From the NCBI GenBank assembly GCA_018894655.1, contig JAHIPE010000076.1, positions 1 through 12,133 of the forward strand: a DNA stretch of 12,133 nt, given 5' to 3'. Made by a program: the position numbers and the translations under genes. Numbering within the stretch: position 1 is the stretch's first letter; the number at the start of each line of letters is the position of its first letter. This stretch comes from Actinomycetota bacterium. GTDB taxonomy: Bacteria; Actinomycetota; Geothermincolia; Fen-727; Anoxymicrobiaceae. Below, one piece after another: positions 6,427-12,133 of this stretch. The notes beneath the pieces are model-generated. The model saw only the letters and a program-made list of their open reading frames with translations, was not told where the DNA came from and ran no database searches.

Positions 6427-7236
6427 ATGGAAGGCACAGGCAGCGGAGGCGGTTCCCAAGAGCCTCGAGGTGAAGGTCGCTATATTTATTGCGTGATAGA
6501 GGGCGAGCACGACGATTCCCTTGGCAACGTCGGGGTGGACGGCAACGAGGTATTCACCATTTCGGGGGGCGGGTTTTCAGCTGTTGTGCATACCTGCCCG
6601 GCCTTTGCGTATGACACAGCGGACCAGGAAATGGTGGAGAGCTGGGTCGTGTCACACGACAGGGTGGTACAGATGGCCTCGGAGAAGTACGGGGCCGTGT
6701 TACCCATGGGGTTTGACACTATTGTCATGGAAAAGGATGGGAGGGATGCCGCGCGGAACGTCAGGGAGTGGCTGAACGAGGATAGAGAGGTCCTCAAGGG
6801 CAAGATGGATCGCGTCAGTGGAAAGGCGGAGTACGGGGTGCAGATCTTCTGGGATCCGGAGCTCGAGGGAACAAGGATTGTAAGGGAGAGCGATGAGCTT
6901 CTCGAGCTCACCCGCAAGATAGAGTCAAGGTCCGAGGGCGCGGCCTACATGTATCGCCAGAAGCTGGAGAAGGAACTCAAGGACAGTCTTGAAAAAAAGG
7001 CGACGATGCACTTCCACAGGTTCTACGATTCCATCCACGGCTGTGTCGATGATATCCGGGTTGAGCGGACAAAGAAGTCGGGTGAAACGCCGATGCTGGC
7101 CAACTTCGCATGCCTGGGGACGCCGGACCAGGCCAGGAGGCTTGGCGAAGAGCTCGAGAGAATAGAGTCCATGGATGGCTTCACGGTTAGATACATGGGT
7201 CCCTGGCCCCCGTACAGCTTCGTCACCGGGGGGTAG
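6427..7236 (+). CDS. gvpL: Gas vesicle protein GvpF/GvpL family (copy 2)
   Basis: 269 aa from ATG 6427. A glycine-rich start (GTGSGGGS) precedes the family strand YIYCVIEGE (19-27). Then come SHDRVVQMASEKYGAVLPMGFDTIV (76-100), matching the His...LPxxFGT block of copy 1, the central EYGVQIFWDPEL, and a classic C-terminus GPWPPYSFV. That ending is closer to standard GvpL/F than the one in copy 1. GvpF/L proteins interact with shell and assembly proteins; many clusters encode two or more. It begins after the AbrB-like gene and ends 21 bases before the J-type fusion, which has its own SD. The F versus L label is a convention and not proven. Confidence 0.92.
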   Translation: MEGTGSGGGSQEPRGEGRYIYCVIEGEHDDSLGNVGVDGNEVFTISGGGFSAVVHTCPAFAYDTADQEMVESWVVSHDRVVQMASEKYGAVLPMGFDTIVMEKDGRDAARNVREWLNEDREVLKGKMDRVSGKAEYGVQIFWDPELEGTRIVRESDELLELTRKIESRSEGAAYMYRQKLEKELKDSLEKKATMHFHRFYDSIHGCVDDIRVERTKKSGETPMLANFACLGTPDQARRLGEELERIESMDGFTVRYMGPWPPYSFVTGG

Positions 7237-7257
7237 GCGTGCTAGAAGGAGCGTAGA

Positions 7258-8373
7258 GTGGAACCCATCAGGGAAACACAGGCAACCCTGGTTGACCTTC
7301 TGGACAGGGTCCTTGAGAAGGGACTGGTGATCCAGGCCGACCTCATAGTCTCTGTCGCCGGGATACCGCTCATTGGGGTGAACCTGAGGGCGGCCATAGC
7401 GGGCATGGAGACCATGGTGAAGTACGGTCTCATGAGCGATTGGGACGAGTCGATAAGGGCACGGGAGGGAGGGCGGAAGCAAAGGCAGGCCCCGGCGCTG
7501 GAGCCCGCCGAAGAGATACTGGCTTCCATGCTGGGCTCCAAGCACTGCGTCAAGGGGATATATAAGACCTGGAGACCCGGCAGGATCTTCTTGACCAACG
7601 AGAGGTTGATTCTTTATCAGAAAGCCTTTGATGAGGTTGTTTTTCATTCTAGCGTCGGGCAGATAGAGGGCCTGGCCCTGGTCAACGATGAGAACTCACT
7701 CGATATCACCGGGGAAGAGGTCCGGATAGTTCTCTGCTCCGGTGAACCGGTGCGCATTCGCGCCGAGAACGCCCCGGAACTCATCGAAAGCATCGAATCG
7801 GTGGCACATGATATGGGGCATTCTTTGGGCGGGGAGGTTATCGGCACGTTCCTGCCCCGGGAGTCGTCCTTCCTGGTTCACGGGGAGGAACTGCTCTGCG
7901 AAAGCAAGATGTGGCATCTTGCGAGGCCACAGGGTTCACCGGGGTTGATAGAGCAATTGTGGAGGCCGGGCAATCTGTACCTGACCGGCGGGAGGCTAAT
8001 CTGGGTCTCGAGCTTCGAGTCCCGGAAGTGTCTCGAGGTCGAGTCGGAGAGGATCATGGGGGTGACCCTGGAGCAAAGACGTCCTTCCGGGCTATCGAGG
8101 GAACAACAGGTGCTGGACCTAGTGTTCCAGAACGGCGACGGGAAGGAAGTGGCGAGCTTTGCCGGGACCGACGAGAAGGTGCAGCAGTGGCACGGAGTTC
8201 TTGAAATGGTCTCCAGGGGGGAACTGCCCGAAGCGCTTGACCGCGAAATGGAGTCGTGCCCGGCTTGCGGCGGGCGGGACCATGCGGAAAGGCTCCTGGG
8301 CCAGGGGTGCTCTTCCTGTGGCTGGGTGAGCCCCAGGGCTGCGAGCAGGGAAGCCGGGCCTCAGAAGGCGTGA
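7258..8373 (+). CDS. GvpA/J domain fused to two PH/GRAM-like repeats and a zinc ribbon
   Basis: 371 aa. Residues 10-58 are a J-type gas vesicle domain (LVDLLDRVLEKGLVIQADLIVSVAGIPLIGVNLRAAI), very close to the one at 4445-4792. The next ~270 residues hold two repeats about 130 residues apart. Each starts with the strand pair W-R-P-G-x-[IL]-[FY]-L-T-x-x-R-L-I (105-118 and 235-248), typical of PH/GRAM-like folds. Each then has hydrophobic beta strands and a closing helix (APELIESIESVAHDM; EKVQQWHGVLEMV). The C-terminus has C334/C337 and C351/C354 with GCSSCGW, the same ribbon as the small J protein. GTG 7258 has AAGGAG at 7246-7251. Such a tail could place the vesicle tip on lipid or a protein partner, but that is inference. 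The PH/GRAM assignment comes from pattern only. Confidence 0.85.
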   Translation: MEPIRETQATLVDLLDRVLEKGLVIQADLIVSVAGIPLIGVNLRAAIAGMETMVKYGLMSDWDESIRAREGGRKQRQAPALEPAEEILASMLGSKHCVKGIYKTWRPGRIFLTNERLILYQKAFDEVVFHSSVGQIEGLALVNDENSLDITGEEVRIVLCSGEPVRIRAENAPELIESIESVAHDMGHSLGGEVIGTFLPRESSFLVHGEELLCESKMWHLARPQGSPGLIEQLWRPGNLYLTGGRLIWVSSFESRKCLEVESERIMGVTLEQRRPSGLSREQQVLDLVFQNGDGKEVASFAGTDEKVQQWHGVLEMVSRGELPEALDREMESCPACGGRDHAERLLGQGCSSCGWVSPRAASREAGPQKA

Positions 8374-8404
8374 ACGAGTTGATGCAGGGAGGACGTTGCA
8401 ACAG

Positions 8405-10132
8405 ATGTCGATAGCTCTTGGGATTGACCTTGGAACCACTAACTCGGTAGCCGCCATAATGCAGGATGGCCAACCCGTGGTCATCCCCTGCTGCGAGGGG
8501 AACAGGCTCATACCTTCCGTGGTGGCCTTTTCCACCGGAGGAAGGAGGATCGTGGGCCGAATGGCGAAGTGCCAGGCTGTCGCCAATCCGGAGGGGACGG
8601 CCATCTCGGTGAAGAGGAAAATGGGGACCGGGACGAAGCTCTCCCTGCACTCCGGCGAATACACCCCACAGGAGATCTCCGCCATGATCCTCGGGAAGAT
8701 CAAGTCGGACGTCGAGGCCTACCTGGAAACGGAGGTTTCCGGGGCCGTGATTACCGTTCCGGCCTATTTCAACGACGGGCAGCGGCACGCGACAAGGGAA
8801 GCGGGACAGATAGCGGGTTTCGAGGTAATGCGCATCCTGAACGAACCCACCGCCGCCTGCCTGGCATACCGGCTGGACCGAGAGGGAGCACAGACGGTGC
8901 TTGTCTGGGACCTGGGTGGCGGCACATTTGATGTTTCTATCATTGAGCTCAACGGAGAGGTCTTCCAGGTCAGGGCCGTCGGTGGGGATACTCGTCTTGG
9001 CGGGGATGACTACGATCAGAGGATCGTCGAGTACATGCTCGAGCGGTTCCGGCGGGAGCGAGGCATTGACCTTGGAGAAGACAAGGTGGCGCTCCAGCGC
9101 TTGAAAGAAGCCGCCGAGAGACTGAAGGTAAACCTGTCCAGGTCCCTGGTAAGCAGGATTACGCTTCCATCCATAGTCTCCGGGAGCGAGGGCTCCGGGC
9201 ACCTTGATTTCACACTGACCAGGGAGGAAATCCAGGACCTTACATCCGACCTTGTCCGGAGGATGATCCCGCCCACCCGGCGCGCGCTTTCGGATGCCAG
9301 GCTTACACCCGGGCAGGTCGATACCGGGATACTGGTAGGGGGAGCCACCAGGATGCCCGCGGTCAAGGACGCACTGCGGGACCTCCTGGAAAAGGAACCC
9401 CTGGCAAGTGAGAACCCCGACGAGATCGTGGCCCTTGGGGCGGCGGTGCAGGCGGGTATACTGACAGGACAAACGAGTAAGAAGGTACTGGTGGACGTGG
9501 TACCGCTGTCGCTGGGAATCGAGACTCTGGGCGGCATATTCTCCAGGATAATCGAGCGTAACACCCCTATCCCCACATCCGAATCTCTCATAGTCACCAA
9601 CGCCGAGGACAACCAGGTGGAGGTGGAGGTACACGTCTTGCAGGGAGAGAGGGCGATGGCCGGGGACAACATCGCCCTGGGCAAGTTTCAGCTCCAGGGT
9701 GTCCAACCGGCGGCGCGGGGCTCGGCCAGGGTCGAGGTTGCTTTCGAGGTGGACGTTGACGGGATACTGGGCGTTTCCGCGGAAGACCTCTACTCGGGAA
9801 ACGGCGAGCGGCTGGGGGTCTCGTCCACGAGGGGTCTGGATCCGGAAGAGATAGAGCGGATGGTAAAGGATGCCGCCGTCTACGCCGAGGAGGATGCCCG
9901 GATGCGGGAGGAAGTGGAAACCCATATCTATGCGGATAATGTCATAAGGGGCGCCGAGATGTCCCTGGAGAGGGCTGATATCGAGAGCGAAGCCTCCCTT
10001 GCCGAAGAGGTCGAAAGTGCCTTGATTGATCTCAAGAGGGCCATCACCGGGGGGGATAGAGATGAGATATCCCGGCTGGCGGGTGTTCTGGAATCGTGTG
10101 CCCGGCCCCTTCTCAAGAGCGCCTGCCGCTAG
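8405..10132 (+). CDS. dnaK: DnaK-type Hsp70 chaperone, short C-terminus
   Basis: 575 aa from ATG 8405. The nucleotide-binding domain is intact: GIDLGTTNS (6-14), ILNEPTAACLAY, VWDLGGGTFDVS, GGDTRLGGDDYD and LVGGATRMP. The linker and start of the substrate domain read VDVVPLSLGIETLGG (363-377). A substrate-binding beta domain follows, and a helical lid of roughly 95 residues. The protein ends at SACR without the usual disordered acidic tail, against about 610-640 aa for housekeeping DnaK. It also has cysteines uncommon in DnaK (VIPCCEGNR, AKCQAV). AGGGAGGA at 8386-8393 lies upstream; TTG 8396 is in frame but too close to it. Its place between gvp genes and a J-domain gene suggests a cluster-dedicated paralogue. 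ATP-driven folding is the known family role. Confidence 0.93.
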   Translation: MSIALGIDLGTTNSVAAIMQDGQPVVIPCCEGNRLIPSVVAFSTGGRRIVGRMAKCQAVANPEGTAISVKRKMGTGTKLSLHSGEYTPQEISAMILGKIKSDVEAYLETEVSGAVITVPAYFNDGQRHATREAGQIAGFEVMRILNEPTAACLAYRLDREGAQTVLVWDLGGGTFDVSIIELNGEVFQVRAVGGDTRLGGDDYDQRIVEYMLERFRRERGIDLGEDKVALQRLKEAAERLKVNLSRSLVSRITLPSIVSGSEGSGHLDFTLTREEIQDLTSDLVRRMIPPTRRALSDARLTPGQVDTGILVGGATRMPAVKDALRDLLEKEPLASENPDEIVALGAAVQAGILTGQTSKKVLVDVVPLSLGIETLGGIFSRIIERNTPIPTSESLIVTNAEDNQVEVEVHVLQGERAMAGDNIALGKFQLQGVQPAARGSARVEVAFEVDVDGILGVSAEDLYSGNGERLGVSSTRGLDPEEIERMVKDAAVYAEEDARMREEVETHIYADNVIRGAEMSLERADIESEASLAEEVESALIDLKRAITGGDRDEISRLAGVLESCARPLLKSACR

Positions 10133-10205
10133 AGGCGACCGAGGTCCTTAGAGGCGTATGGTTCAAAGCAAGATGTAGCGGATTACCGGGAAAAGGAGGC
10201 TGGCA

Positions 10206-10556
10206 GTGGCTACCCCCAACGAGATTGAGGTCTTAAAGACCATCCAGAAACAGGGAAACGCCCATAAGAGGCAGGTGGGCAGCGCGATGGGGGTATCTGC
10301 CGGCTATGCGGAGTTCCTCCTGGCAACCATGGCCAACAGGGGATGGCTGAGGAAGGAGACGGGTGTGGGATATGTATTCACCCCCGCGGGAGTCGATGTG
10401 CTGATATGTGAATTCATGTACTCGCGAGAGAAGCTGGCTACCAGGGTTGAGTGGATGGAAAAACAGGTGGAGCTTATTGACAGAGATGTAGTAAAGCTTG
10501 AATCCATGAAGGAAGAAGCTCTCAGGAAAGGGGTCAAGGAATCCGGAAAGGGGTGA
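10206..10556 (+). CDS. Small winged-helix-type protein with C-terminal coiled coil
   Basis: 116 aa. Residues 4-65 have the order helix, helix (KRQVGSAMGVSAGYAEFLLATMANRGWLRKE), then a hairpin wing (VGYVFTPAGVDVL), the shape of MarR/ArsR-like winged-helix domains. From about 73 on is a charged helix (REKLATRVEWMEKQVELIDRDVVKLE) suited to dimerisation. No metal-binding cysteines are placed as in ArsR. GTG 10206 has a strong AAGGAGG at 10193-10199. A 73-base gap separates it from dnaK, and the next small gene starts 6 bases after its stop. It is probably a DNA-binding regulator or a protein-protein adaptor; the target is unknown. Confidence 0.75.
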   Translation: MATPNEIEVLKTIQKQGNAHKRQVGSAMGVSAGYAEFLLATMANRGWLRKETGVGYVFTPAGVDVLICEFMYSREKLATRVEWMEKQVELIDRDVVKLESMKEEALRKGVKESGKG

Positions 10557-10562
10557 CAGGTT

Positions 10563-10796
10563 ATGGCAGGCGGAACCGAGCTCGAGGCTCTGCGGAAAGT
10601 CCATGACGCGGGGGGTGACGTTGGGGCCCAGGCGGTGGCTCGCAAGATGAGGGTGGACCCAAACTACGCGCGGCTGGTCCTCAACTCCCTGGCCAGGGCT
10701 GATTACATAGACCTGCTGGCCTCGGGAAAATACAGGATCACCATCAAGGGAAAGCAGGAGTTGAAAGGCAAGGGGATGACGGAAACGAAGGACTAA
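10563..10796 (+). CDS. Small winged-helix-type protein, paralogue of its neighbour
   Basis: 77 aa, essentially one winged-helix-like unit: ALRKVHDAGGDVGAQAVARKMRVDPNYARLVLNSLARADYIDLL, followed by a wing (SGKYRITIKGKQEL). It lines up with the preceding protein (VxxGYAEFLLATMANRGWL versus VDPNYARLVLNSLARADYI; GYVFTPAG versus KYRITIKG). The two are likely a duplicated pair, this one lacking the coiled-coil tail. An SD-like AGGGGTG lies just before its ATG, within the end of the neighbour. Its stop is built into the left arm of a terminator-like hairpin. A regulatory role is inferred from the fold only. Confidence 0.75.
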   Translation: MAGGTELEALRKVHDAGGDVGAQAVARKMRVDPNYARLVLNSLARADYIDLLASGKYRITIKGKQELKGKGMTETKD

Positions 10797-10824
10797 CGAG
10801 GCGGGCAGCCCCCCCGTCCTCGTT
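10795..10824 (+). terminator. GC-rich hairpin after the paired winged-helix genes
   Basis: An 11-base stem (left arm 10795-10805, right arm 10813-10824, one bulged T at 10817) encloses a 7-base loop. The run after it is TCGTAGCTCTTGTATT, which is T-enriched but not a clean U-tract. It probably reduces or ends transcription at this point and divides the cluster in two. It is a good hairpin but an imperfect Rho-independent terminator. Confidence 0.5.
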
Positions 10825-10835
10825 TCGTAGCTCTT

Positions 10836-10849
10836 GTATTTGAAAATAC
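10836..10849. promoter_or_regulatory. 14-base perfect inverted repeat, possible operator or part of a promoter
   Basis: GTATTT (10836-10841) and AAATAC (10844-10849) are exact inverted copies separated by GA. The site is AT-rich in a GC-rich region and sits between the hairpin and the next gene. A TTGAAA at 10840-10845 with GGTTAT at 10864-10869 (18-base spacer) would be a weak sigma-70-like promoter, with transcription starting at or near ATG 10874. Binding by one of the adjacent winged-helix proteins is a guess. Confidence 0.35.
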
Positions 10850-10873
10850 CATTTGCGGAAACCGGTTATCAAC

Positions 10874-11743
10874 ATGTTGAAAAATGATGAAACAAATGTC
10901 TATCCCAGGATTGTCAAAGGGGCTTACAAGGCCACCGGGAGATCAGGCTGGAGATACTGCGTGGCAAGCCTTGATGAGGGGTTCCTTGTCTGCGAGTTTG
11001 CCGACGGTCACAGGCACATCATCAGCCTGGACAGCATAACCGACGCCCGGGTGGAGCAGCACAGGATGGGGATCGGGAAGAAGCCGGTGCTGGTTATCGA
11101 GTTCAAGCACCAGTCGGGAACGGGAAGAAAAGTCTGGCTGAACCTCAAAGACCCAGGTTCCTGGAAGGAAGAAATAGCCGACCTTTGCCTGCCCCCCGTT
11201 GAAGCGGAAGACATCCTGGGCGTGGCCGCGGGCCTGGACCCCGTGCCCGCCGAGCTACTCCTGTACCTCCGTGAGCGGGGTCATGCGACTATTGACGAAC
11301 TGGTGGATATCGCGGGCGCCTCGTGTCACATGGAGGTGATAATCCTTATCAAGAAGGAGATAAACCCCATTTTCGAGAAAAAGCTGGGAAGACGGATGGT
11401 CGAGTTCGCCGATTCCCGCCTTGACACCGAGACCGGCAAAGTGGTGCGGCGATCCTGGTGGTTCAGTGGAGAAAGGCATGCCCGTGTGCTTTCTGATACG
11501 GCGCCCTTTGACGTGATTGATGAAGGTGATTTTGTCAGGGCGGTGATTGAGCCCGTCAACGCCGCCGAGAATGACCTGGCGATAGGCATTGTGGATAGCA
11601 ACCTTCTGCTATCCTGGCCCATCGGTGGAAAAAGGGAGGAAAGGACAGTTCCTCTGCCAGAAGGAAACTACTGGGAAGGAGTTTCATACGCCTTGAACAA
11701 CGGTGTTCTGGATATCCATGTCAGGAAAGCCAGACTTGATTGA
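10874..11743 (+). CDS. Composite protein: PH/GRAM-like, helical middle, Hsp20-like C-terminus
   Basis: 289 aa from ATG 10874; TTG 10853 is an alternative start adding 7 residues. Residues ~10-105 form alternating beta strands with a final helix (SLDEGFLVCEFADG; ISLDSITDARVEQ; KPVLVIEFKH; KEEIADL), resembling a PH/GRAM fold. Residues ~118-200 are helical with a possible winged helix (PAELLLYLRERGHATIDELVDIAG; EVIILIKKEINPIF). Residues 212-285 resemble an alpha-crystallin domain: FDVIDEGDFVRAVIEPVN, LAIGIVDSNLLLSW and the closing NNGVLDIHVRK, very like FRNGVLQVMLRK in the GvpH here. No clear SD is visible. I infer a chaperone-like accessory factor; I recognise no named family for the whole protein. 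Confidence 0.75.
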   Translation: MLKNDETNVYPRIVKGAYKATGRSGWRYCVASLDEGFLVCEFADGHRHIISLDSITDARVEQHRMGIGKKPVLVIEFKHQSGTGRKVWLNLKDPGSWKEEIADLCLPPVEAEDILGVAAGLDPVPAELLLYLRERGHATIDELVDIAGASCHMEVIILIKKEINPIFEKKLGRRMVEFADSRLDTETGKVVRRSWWFSGERHARVLSDTAPFDVIDEGDFVRAVIEPVNAAENDLAIGIVDSNLLLSWPIGGKREERTVPLPEGNYWEGVSYALNNGVLDIHVRKARLD

Positions 11744-11764
11744 GTGGTCCATCCCGGGAAGAGG

Positions 11765-11787
11765 GCAGCCGCGATGATGGCGGCTGC
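11765..11787 (+). other. Perfect 8-bp hairpin between the composite gene and the J-domain gene
   Basis: GCAGCCGC (11765-11772) and GCGGCTGC (11780-11787) pair perfectly around a 7-base loop. TTATCGCTTGG follows, so there is no proper U-tract. The hairpin could act as a weak terminator, attenuator or mRNA stabiliser upstream of the J-domain gene, whose SD lies at 11797-11803. Confidence 0.5.
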
Positions 11788-11809
11788 TTATCGCTTGGAG
11801 AGGTGAGGT

Positions 11810-12133
11810 TTGGAACAAGAGGACTACTACGAGATCTTGCAGGTTCATCACAAGGCGGGCCCGGAAGTAATCAAGAGGGCCTTTAAGACCCTTGCGGCGG
11901 AGTACCACCCGGACAAGCACCCCTCCTCAAAGGAGAAATGGGCCGGTGAAAGGTTCAAGATGATCCGCGAAGCCTACGATGTCCTTTCCGACCCGGTTTC
12001 ACGTTCTGAGTACGATCTCTTTATTAGGACCAGGGCCGGCGAAGCCTCAGCCCGCGGAAGGGATATCGAGTATGAGCGTGAGGCGTTTCATCACCTTCGT
12101 TGCGGTCTACAGTATTACGAGCGGTCAACCGGC
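11810..12133 (+). CDS. J-domain (DnaJ-type) co-chaperone, 3' end beyond window
   Basis: 108 codons are visible, open to the right edge. The N-terminus is a J domain: DYYEILQVHHKAGPEVIKRAF, then LAAEYHPDKHP with the HPD motif at residues 33-35, and the final helix FKMIREAYDVLSDPVSRSEYD. HPD stimulates Hsp70 ATPase activity. After the domain the sequence is charged (GEASARGRDIEYERE) and not the glycine/phenylalanine-rich region of classical DnaJ, so it is likely a type III J-protein with its own client domain. The start is TTG 11810 with GGAGAGG at 11797-11803. With the dnaK at 8405-10132 it makes a natural pair. The rest of the protein is not visible, so dnaJ itself is not claimed. Confidence 0.9.
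   Translation, partial: MEQEDYYEILQVHHKAGPEVIKRAFKTLAAEYHPDKHPSSKEKWAGERFKMIREAYDVLSDPVSRSEYDLFIRTRAGEASARGRDIEYEREAFHHLRCGLQYYERSTG

Noticed and set aside
8054..9925. A very long open frame on the minus strand opposite the J-type fusion end and dnaK
   Set aside because: It is antisense to two well-supported genes, is rich in unlikely Pro/Arg/Gly/His composition and has no recognisable domain. High GC and codon bias of the + genes explain it.
10133..10205. Gap after dnaK examined for a promoter or terminator
   Set aside because: Apart from the AAGGAGG SD of the next gene, no hairpin or promoter-like pair stands out.

Overview
This window is a large part of a bacterial gas-vesicle (gvp) gene cluster. 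All recognisable genes lie on the + strand, are tightly spaced or overlapping, and mostly have purine-rich Shine-Dalgarno sites. Many starts are GTG or TTG, and the DNA is GC-rich by eye. The SD-led starts plus DnaK and DnaJ point to a bacterium. GvpO and the Hsp20-type GvpH are shared with actinobacterial and archaeal gvp clusters, so an actinobacterium-like or other uncultivated Gram-positive-type lineage is possible, but the sequence does not settle taxonomy.

Layout, left to right: the 3' end of an unidentified gene (3-164); gvpF/L copy 1 (188-967); gvpG (1003-1236); a stand-alone double zinc ribbon (1271-1540); gvpO (1541-1810); a tandem ArsA/Get3-type ATPase (1831-3795); a GvpG-like protein with a proline-rich N-terminal extension (about 3774-4376); a GvpA/J-family protein with a C-terminal zinc ribbon (4445-4792); an Hsp20-type GvpH (4884-5531); gvpK (5592-5939); a doubled AbrB-like protein (5959-6390); gvpF/L copy 2 (6427-7236); a GvpA/J protein fused to two PH/GRAM-like repeats and a zinc ribbon (7258-8373); a short DnaK (8405-10132); and two small winged-helix-type proteins (10206-10556, 10563-10796). 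A terminator-like hairpin (10795-10824) and a short palindrome follow. Then come a PH-like/helical/Hsp20-like composite protein (10874-11743), a second hairpin, and the start of a J-domain gene (11810 to the window end).

How the genes may work together (inference from families): GvpF/L, G, K, O and J-type proteins are assembly or minor shell factors. Shell proteins of gas vesicles are very hydrophobic and aggregation-prone. This locus adds an unusually full chaperone set: a Get3-like pseudo-dimer, two Hsp20-domain proteins, DnaK and a J-protein. The most unusual part is a set of accessory modules on Gvp proteins. Two J-type proteins carry the same C-terminal CxxC...GCxxCGW ribbon, one of them also carries tandem PH/GRAM-like repeats, and a stand-alone double ribbon lies next to gvpO. 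No canonical GvpA major shell gene and no GvpN ATPase is visible, so they are either outside the window or replaced. No tRNA, rRNA, CRISPR or insertion sequence was seen, and no gap exceeds about 120 bases.
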